Source: Latrodectus hesperus (Eukaryota > Arthropoda > Arachnida > Araneae > Theridiidae). From it: a DNA stretch of 64,000 bases. Shown in pieces: positions 10,911-28,162 of the stretch (positions are counted from its first letter, which is position 1; each line of letters begins with the position of its first letter). The notes beneath the pieces were generated by a model. The model was not told the origin of the DNA. It ran no database searches and worked only from the letters and a program-made list of their open reading frames with translations. The translations under genes and the position numbers were made by a program. Location of the stretch: contig CM075857.1 in assembly GCA_037975125.1 (NCBI GenBank), forward strand, positions 68,775,899 to 68,839,898, given 5' to 3'.

Positions 10911-11879
10911 CACAAGAAGATGATCGTTAATTATTCACCTCACAACGATAGAGTAAGTTAATCATGTATGAAATTCCTAGTTGCCTATGAGCGATTACTA
11001 ACCAATGTCGGATTACATAATTAAATAGTGTATCTGCACATTACGCATATTCACGCAGTGTCTTACATTATGTAATTCACAAAACTTGTCTTTTAAGCAG
11101 AAAACCTGTTTTTAAACATGTATCAAACTCACATCACCGTTCAGTTTGCCTTGTTGCTTTCAGAATATCTTAAATAAATCACTGATCTTCAAAAGTTCGA
11201 TTCCGTTGTGTTGAAATTTAAAAATGTCCTAAATGTGTGTGTGTGTATTTCGGACTGGTGCATAATTTGGAAGGAAATCAATCGAAATTTTACTATTTAT
11301 TATAGAATGCATTGCTTGAAAATTCTTTGCATTTAAAACTTAAATTAATTATTGTATGTATTATAGCGGAAAACTTAAAAGTACTGAATGACTGACATGG
11401 TAGGAATACATTAAAATTTGCGTAAATTTCTTAGCAATAATTTTGCAAGTAGCTTCTTGATAAATTTTTAAAAGCCCATTACATTTCCCGAAGACATTGA
11501 TTTTACAATTTTCGCACCACTTTTCATTGGATGATTTTCAAATACCTTTCTTATACCAAAAAACGCAATTGTAATAAACTTTCTATTTTTGCACAAAATA
11601 TTTAATGTATAATTTCTTTTAGTGAAGGAATCAAATAATCATCTTCTGCTGACATACATTTTCCGTTTAACTATAATGTAATATTCTAATGATATTCCAA
11701 CAGTATTTTGCTTGCTATGCATGTGAATCATATTTATGAAATTTGAAGTATCTTCAATTATAGTTTATCATTTCAAGCATTTAAAAAATTTTTATTTGGG
11801 TATATTATTCAATGATTTATATAATTTAATTAGTAAAATGACTTTAAGACCTTTTGTATATATGTGACACGTAATTATG

Positions 11880-11882
<3 letters not shown>
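10911..11882. other. AT-rich flank of the gypsy relic, no gene seen
   Basis: No domain or long frame. A short (GT)n of about six units lies near 11237-11248. Confidence 0.5.

Positions 11883-11944
<62 letters not shown>
11883..11944. repeat. (TA)n microsatellite
   Basis: About 31 uninterrupted TA units. Confidence 0.97.
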
Positions 11945-11945
<1 letters not shown>

Positions 11946-14928
11946 CCACAAAGCACGATTAAATATTCAAGAATCATTTTTTAATTTCTAATTAACTCCA
12001 GCTTCATTTTAATGTAATGGACTGAAATATGAGCTATAAATTTTGAGGAGTTGATGTTTTTTAAAGAAACATTTTTAAGAAAGTCTCGAGATTCGAAAAC
12101 ATTTAATTACGCTTAGAAATGAGAAAATTTGAAAAACATCATACCCTCTAAGACTTATTTCATGCTCTCAGATTATGAATAAGTAAAGAAAACATTTCTA
12201 ATTTCAGGAGAAATATTGCATGTCTGGTTTATTTTCCACCATCTAGTTTTTAATATAAAATATCTTTCTTTTTTAATATGGACTTCAACAATTCATTAGT
12301 AATTAAAATATAATGATTTATGGCCTTAATTTATATCGTAGCAAAATTTATCATATTTATTTACTGAAAGAATTAAAAATAACATAGAAAAGAAATGCAT
12401 CCGTTTGATGACATCTAATTAAAAACTACAGCGTTTAATTCATATAGTAAATATCGGAATCAATTGTTACTTATGATATTCATAAATCACTATTCAATTG
12501 TAAGCATGTATGTGTTCAATATGGTCCTTCTTTGTACGCGAAATGTTTTTATGCTATGATCTAGTAAAAATAAAAATCCGAATTACATTGTAAACTCTCA
12601 ATCTTAAGATGAGATTAAAGTCCACAAACTGTTGAAAACAACTCCAGTGATAATTATTGGAGTAGTTTATTGAATCAGATTAAATTTGTGGTTTCATTTT
12701 TTACTTTTGCTTATATAATTGTACTTTTTAGTACCTAATTTAAATGACCGTTGAGAATTATTATTTAATTAATAAGGTGTGCACCCCTTGTTATTACTTT
12801 CTACACTACTTTTATTTAATACTATGTATATTTAATGCATCAACTTATCGCGTAGGATTAGTTCTTAAATAATTATTCATGAATTAGGAAGAATATTTAT
12901 GAGTCATAAAAATATACTATGTATGAGTGAAATATTAATAATAAAGAATGCATTAAAACAGTCAAGTGAATCTAAAAAATCAAAGGAGAAAAAGCTGAAA
13001 AATTCTGAAAATAGCACGAATGTATATAATGTATGAATGTGTATATAGTACATGTATATTTAGTATGAAAATTTATAAATTTTTAATTAAATACATTAAA
13101 TTTACTGAGAAAACTAAATGCTATACAGTTAATTTTACACATTTTTAAACTACATTTTTGTATTAGAAAACCAATTCTGAAATGAACAAAAAAAAAAAAC
13201 AACTAATGATTTATAGCTAAAGTTCCAAAACATTTGTTTTCATTTTGATATTCGAGCAATGGAACGTACTTAAATTGAACATTATGTAATGCCACTGGAA
13301 AAGTATTAATTTAGCAATGAAGCTAAATGAATAAAATGTATAGTATCGTTTTTTAAAACATAATTTTTATTTAATCTCATACTGTGGGGCACATATTAAA
13401 AAAATAATGCAGTGCAACTAGAAATTTATAAATGATTCAAAAACGTATTTTAACACTTTCGACCTTTCATTTATCGTCTTGTATACATATTCTAATGACA
13501 CAGTTTACAAATCAACCCCAATGATAGCTAATATAAATTTACAGAAAATATTAATGTCAAATATTTCTGCACTCTATCTAATAAGCAAAAAATGAAAATT
13601 TAGAGAATGAAATCACAAATTTAAATTATCTGATACACAAAATTGAAGTACAAATTTAATTATAAAACCCACCAATCAAACTGTAATACACAATTTTTAC
13701 TTGACTCATTCTCAAAATGTTAAGAGAAAATCGCAAAATCATATTTCACTATTTGTAACTCTAACTTTTGATACATAAATATCAAAAATATCGTAATAGA
13801 ATTTGAATTTTCTATCAAATTAATAATCTTAATTTTGTAAAGTAAAATGTTTACTATTTCTCTAAAAATTAGCATTGATTATCTGTAAAATTAAGCATGA
13901 TTCAAATAAATTTCAACAATAATTCCAAATTTACAAGACTAATTTAAATGTTTGCCAGCAGTTTCAATTTGTGTTACTAAATTATAGAAGCAAAAATTTA
14001 TTTAAATTCAAAGATTACAGAAACTTCAATAAAATTTGGACACATCGAAACTCGTCAGAAATGAAGTAATGAACGAACACATGGAAAATCCTCATGCGCA
14101 AAATCCATTTTGGAGAAGTAATTCACAGGTTTGTGTGTTTCTCTTACCGTAACAAGTGATAGGATTCAATTATAGCGTTCAATAACAAAATTTTAACAAA
14201 CAGTAGAATTATCCCTTTTGTAAAAATAACTCATAAATTAAACAACTCTGCTAATTAAGAACCTTATTTTTCAATAAAACGATCTGTTTTTTTTTATTAC
14301 AAAATATGTAAATTAATATTTACGATTGGGCAGTTGTACAGCACAATAATTGAAATGAGGTTAATGTAACGGAAGTAAAACAACAAATATTCCATTAATT
14401 AATTGAAACACATGAAGGAGGTTTAAAATATTTCTTTGTAGGTTAATTTCTTCAAATAATCACAAATTGCGAAACAACGTCTCCAAATAATATACGTTTT
14501 CAAAGCTACGAAATTAGACACTTAAAATTATAAAAGTTAAAATTAAAAATGAAATTAAATTTCATGTAGGTATATTAAACTGATTACATTTTCACAGAAT
14601 GTCGCTTCCAATTTTTGAATACTAGATATGAAAAACATTGATTAATATGATTGTGTTTTTAAATATGTTTGATGGCAATTTAAATATTTGCGTGAAATTT
14701 TAATTAAATCTAAGCTGAATTGTTCAGGCCAATGTTGATGAAATTAATTAAAAGAAAATGAAGGCTTCATTTTAATTTATAATTTTTAAGTTTTATTAAT
14801 TTATAGTAGTGATGAATTTAGAAGAATTATTTAATGCATTTAACAATTAAAAAAATGATTGAAAATGTTAGTTAAATGTAATGTAATTGATACCAAAAAC
14901 AAAACTAAAGCAAATGAGTGCTGTAAAG

Positions 14929-14931
<3 letters not shown>
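11945..14931. other. AT-rich stretch, no gene seen
   Basis: No open frame above background and no recognisable repeat. A slightly GC-richer patch near 14040-14160 did not resolve into a product. Confidence 0.55.

Positions 14932-15012
<81 letters not shown>
14932..15012. repeat. (TA)n microsatellite
   Basis: About 40 uninterrupted units. Four open frames that cross it on both strands are Ile-Tyr artefacts and not genes. Confidence 0.98.
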
Positions 15013-15015
<3 letters not shown>

Positions 15016-15733
15016 ACTGCAAACTCAAAAGCAAACAAAACAAAAATCTCTCTATTTACCACTTATCTTATTGCTTTGTATTCTAGTCACAATTATATGA
15101 TAAAAAGTAAAAATGTTTTTACTAGTCATCTGTAAAAAATAAGCTCAAATATTATATCTAAAAAAGAAGAGAAGCATTAAAATTTATCAGGATAAAAATT
15201 TATATTTCATATATTCAATCTATTAATAAATCAAATACTGTCTATATATCACTTATAATTTGATTTAACTTTTTTTTAAAGTATGGAAAGCAATCTCAGT
15301 TTAATAGAAATCTAAGCATTCAAAAATATAAGAAATTATCCACTGAAAATTCTTATCTATTCTAAGTAATCTTTTATACTAGTGATAAAAATGTATGCCT
15401 TAGTTTTTAAAATTGTATACTTACTTCAGCCTCTGTAAAATGACTTCCTATATAAGAAAATATCTCATCGTTTCTTGCTTAAGTAATTCCTTTATAAACG
15501 ACAAGATATTGTATAAACACAGAAATATTGAAGGAAAACCCTAATTTCTATAAAATGAAGTACTTAAAAAACTGTGTGCTCTTTGAAAATTTTATTTTAA
15601 TTTAGTTCAACTTTCTTAATCGCATAACGAATAATATTTTACGAAATTCAATAGTGCATTCATTTTCATTACAAAAAATGGAAATCTCAATTTAAAGTAA
15701 ACAATATTTTGTTAGTAAATACAAATGTATTTA
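15013..15733. other. AT-rich stretch, no gene seen
   Basis: Nothing recognisable between the (TA)n array and the palindromes. Confidence 0.5.
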
Positions 15734-15816
15734 CAAACAAATCTAAATAGATATCTAAGTATCTATTTAGATTTGTTTGCAATAGCAATTGGATATCTAA
15801 ATAGATATCCAATTGC
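15734..15816. repeat. two adjacent perfect palindromes
   Basis: The first pairs 15734-15753 with 15760-15779: a 20-bp perfect stem with a 6-base loop. The second pairs 15785-15798 with 15803-15816: a 14-bp perfect stem with a 4-base loop. Both share the core TCTAAATAGATATC, so one probably arose from the other. They could extrude as cruciforms and lie 50 bp from a long (TA)n array. They may be the remains of a foldback element. Confidence 0.9.
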
Positions 15817-15861
15817 ATATTTAAACTTATTTCACGAATTTGTTTTGTACCTATAAAAACT

Positions 15862-15863
<2 letters not shown>

Positions 15864-15953
<90 letters not shown>

Positions 15954-15956
15954 ATT
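15864..15956. repeat. (TA)n microsatellite
   Basis: About 39 units, one T-T interruption near 15942, then seven more units. The minus-strand open frame across it is an artefact. Confidence 0.97.
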
Positions 15957-19442
<3,486 letters not shown>

Positions 19443-22400
19443 GTTTTCTTAGGTTAGAGTTTATTCATTCAAAATTTTATTAATAAATAATATTTCATAA
19501 AACTAAGCAAAATAATATTAGCGATAGACAATGAAAGGAGTTTCATTTCTAAAAGCAGAGTTACAGGAAAATAATATATTTCCATTGAAACACAATATGT
19601 AAAGTACAAGTTTATAAACGCATATGAACTTTATAAGCAAATGATATAACATATCTAAAACTTCAGGACGAAAGAGAAATCACATACTGTGTTATAAATG
19701 TTAGGCCTTCAAGGCATATTACTTATAGTATGTCTCAATTTAGAATTTAATTTATGCATAATTTAACAAGTGACTCTCAATTTTCATTTAATACTAACTT
19801 TCAAGTCCTTTACCAATTCCTCACTTTACCAAATTTTATCTTTTCATGTGAGGTATAAAATTTCTATTTGAAATTTGAATAAAATAGCAATTGATGGTTT
19901 GTAGTAAAAATAAAAATAATGGATTCTAAAATACATATTTATGAAATGGTAAGTGCAATAACTTGGAAGAAAGAGATAAATTGAATATATCATTATAAGT
20001 GTACATAGAAGTTTCTTTTTTTAGAAATATCTACTTTATCTACGTCATCTTGATACGAGAACATGCTTTGAATCACTTCTAAATCAAATAATCTTTGGTT
20101 TTGTATTTAAGTGCAATATCAAATAATATATTCATACTTGGAAAAAAATAGTATTAAACATGTCGAACCATTTTCATAACTCAAGAACTACTTTCCTGGT
20201 AAAAAAAATAGAACACGAATAAAATGAAAAATTAAATTTCTCACCAAGTATGGAATTCCCAAATGACTTGTTTATCCCAGTTGAAACCCTTTTGCGGTAA
20301 GATAACGAGAATCAAATTGCATTTTCATTTCGTAGCCGCCAAGTTTAACGAGCGGTTATTGAACAGTCAAATGAAAATAAAACTTTCGGGCAATATTAAA
20401 CTCATGAAAGAACTGATGATTGTGTTTAATGAAAGAAAAAGTTTTGCTTTAAAACGGAAAACTATAATATCTATTTGAAATATTTTTCTCTGTGGAAACT
20501 CCTACTTTTCAATGCAATTCAGCGTTTAAGTACGATAATTCTTATAAATAAAGTTTGGGTTTTCCTTTCAAAAGTTAATAAAAAAACCCTGCAGTGTTGA
20601 ATTAAATAGGTTTTAGTATTATATAGAAAATTTTTAAAAATTTGTGACTAAAATATTAAATATTATTTGACATGTTACACAGATATCTCGAATATTTCAA
20701 AGGGCTATATTTTGGAGTACAGTATATATAATGTATACTGATATTTTTTTAAACAGAGAAAATATTAAAAATATAAATTATATAAAAGTTATATCAGCAA
20801 AAGTTGAAATAAATTACTGTAACTTACATTCATTTTTCAATTCTAGTAAATATTGCTGTTTTGATATTTTAGTTAATGTTCAAGTAAAAAATTTTTCTAA
20901 AAATATTTCATAAACTCATTTTATGGAATTTCTTGAGTGAAATTGTTTTAAGTGTTATAAAATAAAAATGATCTAAAATAATTATGAAACTAAAACATAT
21001 GGAAGCTAAACACATTTCATTGCTTTACAAAGTTAAATGATTGCATGGCTAGGCAAGAGCTTTGTGTTTATTTATATTACTGAAAACATGTGCAAAATGT
21101 TTCTTTGAGATAAGCATGCATTTGATGTTTTTAATACCCGGATACGTTTAAACTACCATTGTTTTAAATGAAATTGCGTGGAACATTTTTTGTTGCTACT
21201 CTCGTATTCCCAAAAATACTGATTAATGTAATTTTACTGTCATGAATTAACAAATTTTGGTAATTTCGTTTGACTAGCTTAGATTTTTTACGACTTTATC
21301 TACAGATTTTGTGCTTATATATAGAAAAATATTTCTCAATTTGTTAATAAATATATGTTTTTGAAAGCAAAAATTAAGCGTGTACAAATAACTTTATCTT
21401 TAGTTCCTTTATTAGAGCAAATTTTTAAAACCAGGTAACGTAAATACTTAACTATTTCCTTTATAATATTTTCAATCAAACAAATTTCGTCATTTATTTT
21501 GCTAACTATTTCATTAGTATTCTATATGTACTATGTTCACCGCGTTTCAGAATTTTTGTTTTCAATTCTATGCCTTATTTCCCATCAATGAATGGATTAA
21601 TATATGGTGTTATTTTTTTTGTCTCATGTTAAATGTTCCTCCTATTACAAATATTTTATTATTTATTTTAAAACAAATAAAGTTTCATAAGCATCCGTAA
21701 GTAAATTTTGTAATTATGTTTTATTCCAGTTAATTTTCTTGTGCTTACCAATTCCTCAATTGTAAGAGAAGAGAAATATATATATGATTTTTACTGACAG
21801 TATATCATTCAACAAGATGAGATATTGTAACTGATAAAAATGTATGGAAGATCTAATTTTGAAACTTTTTCAACAAAAGATATTCTGTTTAAAAAATCTA
21901 ATTTTACAGTAAACTTTCTTTTTGATTTTATATTAGAAATTTAAAGGAAAAAATGCAAATTTAAAAATTAAATTTCTAAAGAGCAAAAAGACAATTGAAT
22001 TTCTGATATACTTTTTCTAATATACTTAATTGAAAGACAAATATGAACATTAATGAACACGTATTCCTATATATAAAAGAAAAAATAAGACTAGATAAAA
22101 AAATATAAGATACAAGTTTTGACTCCTTACACGATATTAAACCAACATAAAAAATGATCTTTTAAGCTTTACTGGTTAGCGCTAGCCGTTTCACGTACTT
22201 GAAATGAATTATTATTGTGTAGTTATTTGTATTTAATTGTTTTTCGTATATCTAACTTAATAAATTTAAAAATTAAAATCAACATTCCAAACACTTTCAT
22301 TTATTTTATATTGTTTGAAATTGATTTTGAAATTTTGTTAAATTTCTTTATAAAACATCTGGTTCTAATATATTGTATGCAGGATGATATTAAAGAATCA

Positions 22401-24496
22401 TTGATAAATTAAGAAAAAATATTTATATTTTCCAAGAAGTTCTCTTATTTAAAAGAATTTGAAACATATTAATTTACTGAACATTAATGGGCTTATAAAT
22501 TTAATAAATATATCTCCTAAAATTGAGAAACTATTTTATTACATATATTTAATTTACATATATTAAAAAAATATTGAAGAATTGGTTTAATGGCTTATGA
22601 ATTAAATTTCACTTACAACTTTATAAAATATAGTATGAATATAAATGTCTAAAAATCATTTCTCTGTATATCTGTATCTTAAAAATTATTAAATTTCAAA
22701 CATAATTTATTTTGAAATGTGCTTAAGATTTAAACTAATATTCAAAAATTTAAATCTGATAAATGAAAAAGCTAAATTTTGTTGCATCTGCCAGTGACAA
22801 AAATAACATTCTATCTTACATATACAAAGCAAGTTTTTTATACTTATTTTATATGAAATAATTCATAATTGAATTAAATTAACCACTTTTCAAAATATAT
22901 AAATGAATTTTTCATATATCACAAAATTTAAAGTCATTAATTTTGAATAAACCTATTTAAGTCAAAAGAAGGCCTTTTAGATAAATATGGATATTTAAAT
23001 AAAAAGATTATATATGATTTTTTAAAAGAATCAACTATTAAATTAATTTTTGAACTTAAAATAAATCTGACTTACATTATTTTATTTCTTTATTTATTCA
23101 TAAGCAAATAAAAGGCAAAGACATGATTTAATGTTTTCATATTTTTACTTTAGTTCCAGAAATTCCCGCACGTTCCTTATAAAAATAATTGAGGTACAAG
23201 AACTTGATATTTATAATTTATTTACTTAAGGCAAATATTATTCAGAACATAAATATGGTTGGTATGAAATGAATCATAATGGTTATTTTTACTAGTTTAT
23301 AATTAAAGATGATTACTATATGAATGCATAACGAAGCAAATGCATAATTCCATTTAAGTTACGTAAAGATAATAAAATATTTATAGCTACGTAATAAGAA
23401 TAGTCTTTTTTCCAAATATTAATTGTTTTTTAATTTTATTTACTTATTTTTTAAATTTTACTAGTTATTATTTATTTTTAAATTCTAAATTTATATATTT
23501 ATTTTATATTTTTATTCAAGTACTAAAGAAATATTTAACTTGCATGTTTGTGTTAAGAATACTTTAAACAATAAAAAAATGTCAATAGATCTAAAATATT
23601 TGTAAGCGTTTGTTTTATTCTAATTTCTTAAACAAACTTTATAGATAAAATGAAATATATATTTTATAATTCATATTAATGTCTACAGTTCAGTTAAAAT
23701 TGAATTCTGTTAGTTATCCCTTAATGCGTATAACGTAATTATATCAGCTATTGGAGAGTAGCAGCGATTTGATTTGTAAAAACAATTATTCTTTTGTTTT
23801 ATGTACAAAACAGTTTTGTAGTTTTATACGTAAGAGTTAAAGTAATGCGTGTAATATGGGGTATATTAACTTTTACAAATTTCATACGCATTAAAATCTT
23901 AAAAATTTCAATTTATATTTTGATGGGCAGTGAAATTTGTCAGCAAAGATGCAATTCTTTGCGTATTAAAGACAAATAATTTCAAGCGGGAAAAAAGTAA
24001 TATTTCTTAAACATTATGATAGGATATCACAAAATCATTAACAAAAAGCTTAAAAAGCAAACATACATTCCATAATTGAGATATATTAGTATGTTTCATT
24101 TTCCAGAAATTTCAATGCCCATTTATAAGTACTTATAAAATATATACGAATTTGATCTCCATTCCTTCTATAAAATAACAGCTAACTAAGTGAAAGATAT
24201 TGGGAGTAAAAATGTTTAAAAATTAGTCATTCCAAACATTTTCAGTGCAACTGAGGTTAGAATATTATGTTGATCACTTCTTTAAACAAGCTTTCCTAGT
24301 AATTCTTGATGAGGATTCTAACAATAACACGTACATTATGAATTGAAAATTATAATGCTAAAAGTGGCACACACACAATATACACTTTTAGATTATGTTT
24401 AAAAAGTTATCCTGATACCAGTCATTATAGTATCAGAATGAACATCGTGAACATTGTGTATTTTTTATTCTCAGAAACGTATTTTCCGATTGAAGG
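19443..24496. other. long AT-rich stretch, no gene assigned
   Basis: Open frames at 20263-20478, 20731-20913, 22215-22412 and 23794-23979 on the plus strand are 60 to 71 codons long and resemble no protein I recognise. The area around 20250-20480 is slightly GC-richer and might be an old repeat. Nothing else stands out. Confidence 0.5.
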
Positions 24497-24669
24497 ACAA
24501 ATCTTGACTATCCATTAAAGTTATATATCATACACCGTACAACAGACATATTGGTTGCATATTTGACAAGAAGTTCCACCATAACGTCAGTTTGGTGGAA
24601 CTTCTTGTCAAATATGCAACCAATATGTCTGTGATTGATTGATTCGTTTAATGAATAGTCAAGATTTGT
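24497..24669. repeat. long foldback with a perfect 40-bp stem
   Basis: Bases 24542-24581 and 24593-24632 are perfect reverse complements over 40 bp with an 11-base loop. A second pair of arms lies outside: 24497-24519 against 24648-24669, about 22 bp with one mismatch. The outer and inner pairs are separated by unpaired bases of unequal length. The whole is about 173 bp and non-coding. A foldback MITE, or a hairpin transcript feeding small-RNA pathways, are both possible. No target-site duplication was seen. Confidence 0.92.
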
Positions 24670-25721
24670 ATTTAATCATGTTTTTCTTGATTTGTAAGAA
24701 ATGGTACTAACTAGTTTATCTGGACAACCTTTCATCAAAATCTACTCATGTTAATGGTAGAAATCATTTTGCAAGTGCCCGTTATAACTGCAGGTGTTAC
24801 ACATATAAAAAGATTCCTTAATTACACTTTGAAACAGTAACAATAAATTCTGTTTCCAGATCAATATTGTTAATTTTACCTCAAACAGTTCCTTTGTCAC
24901 AGTTAGCAGAACATTTGTCTTTTAGCAACTGTTTAGCAAGTCCAGATTACTTTCTCTTCAGCATATTATAGTGTAATCGTCAAAAATAGTAGTTGATTTT
25001 AACATTTATTGTACATTTCTGTCATTTTAGTAGACTTTTCATTCATAAGTTATGTATTTTTTGATTTTCTGTTGTATTTACTCTCAAGGAATGTCGTATT
25101 TATTTACAAGATAAGAATCTTAAAAATTCTAAATTGGTTAATCCGACAAATGTGAGTGTGAAAATATTATTAATTTTACCTTATTTAATAATATCTGGGA
25201 TCGAATTCGAATCTCTTCGCGTACTCAATACAACTACTTAGTACATATTTTAATCAGAAATACTTAGTACAGCTGAGTCTTGTTAATCTGAAAAATGAAT
25301 AATATTGCAAAATAATGAAATGATCGAAAATGAAGAATGAAGTAACATTTTTAATCGATTGTTCTGCAGCATTGTCTCTGATATTACGCAATCATTCAAA
25401 TTCTTCGTCTTCTAATGAAACATGTAGTTTCGAAGATAAATGTATCCAAAGTTTAAATTCAATTTTCTCTCATTTATGGGTGAAATTGTGACTTTAAATA
25501 ATTCCCACTTCTTTTTCGATTGATTACATACAAATTTCTCAGAGTAATTGGCTGTTCTGAAAAATATTTGCAGATTTTTATGTAGTTTTGCAAAAAATAT
25601 ACCAATCTTCCAATTAAGATTAACAACTGAAAACTAACATATTTTACGCATGTTTAACTTTAGAAAGCATGTAAATTGAGTATATTACTTATCAAAATTT
25701 CTTTTCAACTATAATGAAATT
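24670..25721. other. AT-rich stretch, no gene seen
   Basis: The area at 24720-24960 is somewhat GC-richer. Near 24936-24960 it can be read as LASPDYFLF, faintly like the end of a mariner transposase core, but no flanking support was found. Confidence 0.45.
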
Positions 25722-26000
25722 CCCATAATAGTCTAATAGTAAAGCACTGCTATTTGAAACGTAAAATGTCAGGATCAATACCAGCTATTGTTGAGCAAAC
25801 ACAGAGGGAAGTTGCACTGCTGCCTTCTTTATGTACGTTTGTCCTGATGGGTCTGGAGTTTTCCGGATTTTCTCCCTTGTGATATGTGAATAGGACTCAC
25901 TATTTATAAAATGTTCTCCCGGGGGACAGTATAAGCGGAGTCAAGCTATGACCTTCAAGATTCAAGAAGTCTATAAAGCGTTGTTAAATATATATATAAT
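25722..26000 (+). mobile_element. diverged SINE, family B
   Basis: It aligns along its length with the copy at 30609-30899. Examples are GTGATATGTGAATAGGACTC against ATGATGTGTGAATATGGCCC, and a decayed tRNA-like head in which the B box reads AGGATCAATACC. The middle portion (25800-25960) differs from that copy, so it may be a sub-family. It ends in GTTGTTAAATATATATATA, a short (TA)n tail. The heavy substitution load in the promoter boxes suggests an old, inactive copy. Confidence 0.65.
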
Positions 26001-28099
26001 AATTGTTATTTAAATGTATGTGATATCACGATTCTATACGTTTTGAAGCAAATATATTATTAAGTTATCAAGGAATTTAAAGAATGAAGTTAAGAATGTA
26101 TTTAAAGTAGTATGTATGAAGTTATGCTAAAGATAGTCAGAAAAAATGAGTCACTCTTGAAGGATTACATATTTTTTACTTCCTTCAAAAAAGGTTTATA
26201 TTCTCTATTTGAAAACAGTAATCCCACTGCAGACAAAGAATAGAACTATTGTGTCGATTGACTTGAAGGATGTAGCAAGAATAACATAAAAGAACACAAT
26301 ATCGATTTATTAAGTAAATTGATATTAAATTACTGAAATATATATTCACTCCATTCATTGGTATTATATCAAAATACAATGATTTAATCAATGTTGTTTA
26401 TTTTAAAATAGTGTACTAATAAACATTACATTTATTCTCGATATTTTATAACTATTCCAATTTCAACAAAGACAATTACTTTTCTTGATTTTAAATTGGT
26501 ATTAAATTTTAAATTCGTAATTATTTGACAAAAGGTAACTTCTTATGCTATTTTTCCAATATCTAACAACGACAAAAATTCAAATATGAAAACACGGAAT
26601 GCGAATTCACATTTATAAGAAAAAAATTCTTGATTTTTGTGCTGGCAGAACATGAAAAATGAATCAATCTATTTATTTTCTGTGTAAGCTGAAAAAACTC
26701 GCTGTAATAAAATATTTAACATATATAAGCTAAAGAAGTAAGAGAAAGAGATGAAAAGGCGTAAAGAAGGTATGGTGTAAGTTAGTTGATGTTTAACTTT
26801 TTTCAGAAGGTAATTTCGAAAATAAAAGAAGCATTTATTGCAGTCAAAAAAAGTTACATAGAAACAAAAAAATTTAGGAGGAAGAAAAATTAAACAGCGC
26901 GTCCTCTTAGCATGAGATTTAGAGAGAGAGTGTTCTGTGTTCGGTTCAGATCTCACTGAGAGAATGTATAAACCACGCCTACAAATTGTGCTGATTGGTT
27001 GGCTCCATTTTATGAAGTTAATACCATTGGCACAGAAATATTATAGACAAGTTTTTAGTTTCTCTTGGCAAATTTCAGTTATACTTCGCGAATTCATGTG
27101 TTTTGTAAAATGTCAAGAGTTTCTCAGAAAAGATGTGATGAGTCACCACAATTTTAGAGAAGTCGCGATGAGTTAACTCAAAGGAAATAAATATTTTGAA
27201 ATGCTTGTTCTGAAATTAGCTAAAGAAATTTTGGCACTAAAAATTTTTATTTTACATGTTTTATGCAAAGACTAATTCACCAGAAATTACTGCATGAAGC
27301 AAATTCCAAAACATTATGAAGTTCTATACCATAACGCGAATAGAAATTCCGAACTCTTCAACCAAAGTCCAGAATGTTTGCTATTCATATGACAAGCTTG
27401 CATAAAAGATTATTTATGCCTTTTAAATATTTGTAGTTAGCGGTAATTTGGGAAAACTATATATCATTAAAAAAAAGATATTTGTATAAAATATTCAGAT
27501 TATATACTTAGATAAGTAAATAAGCAACCATTGAAGCAAAATTGAGAAAATAATAAAAATATTTGCATTCAATATCAATGAATTGTTCAACTTATTATGT
27601 CCAAATGCATAAAGTAAAAATAAAGGATGTAATATTTTATATGTATGAAAAAATACAATGTAAATTCGAAATTCGGATTTTAGAAAATTATCAATATTTT
27701 AAAATATTGCCATATAAGAATTTCAAATTAAATATAATTCTCTTTTAAAAGCACATTGTTAAGCATCTGATCTTGTATCTAAATAATGTCTTTTTGGCCA
27801 GAAAAATCTGAAAATATAACATACACAGAAGATGTCTATGTACTTAATTTATGGTTGTATTTATAGAACTGCATTTATTACAATCATAATTGTATATCCA
27901 TTCTTAAGTAAATTATATATTTTATTGTAAAAATGCTTATGTTATATAAGTTAAACTAACAGCAGGTAATGAAAGTAGAAATAAACAAAAAGAAAGTAAT
28001 ATATTCAAATAAAATAATACCTTAACAACTAATAAATCGAATTTATAAATTTTTATTTTTAAATCTAGTTATAAATCACATACAAATAGGAAGAGTTTT
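26001..28099. other. AT-rich stretch with an unassigned GC-richer patch
   Basis: The patch at 26880-27180 contains a GA run, CACGCC and GATTGGTTGG (a CCAAT-type box in reverse). It supports frames of 79 codons (plus, 26937-27176) and 95 codons (minus, 26669-26956), neither recognisable. An old repeat or a regulatory segment are both possible. The rest shows nothing. Confidence 0.45.
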
Positions 28100-28162
28100 A
28101 TAACAAAGTCGTACTTTGTTATATACTTTGTTATGAAGGTGAAAGTCATAATTTCACCTTCA
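28100..28162. repeat. two tandem hairpins
   Basis: The first stem pairs 28100-28108 with 28114-28122 (9 bp, loop TCGTA). The right-arm motif ACTTTGTTAT is repeated directly at 28125-28134. The second stem pairs 28134-28144 with 28152-28162 (11 bp, 7-base loop). They precede a short GC-rich island at about 28163-28235 of unknown origin. Confidence 0.85.

Noticed and set aside
14840..15135. Four open frames on both strands with long Ile-Tyr runs
   Set aside because: They are translations of a (TA)n microsatellite, open by composition in several frames at once.
24542..24632. Calling the 24.5-kb hairpin a miRNA gene
   Set aside because: The 40-bp stem is perfect and has an outer second stem, unlike typical pre-miRNAs with bulges. 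Without small-RNA data only a foldback can be claimed.
24936..24960. LASPDYFLF as a second mariner relic
   Set aside because: Only nine residues look mariner-like, and neither the upstream nor the downstream sequence supports it in any frame.
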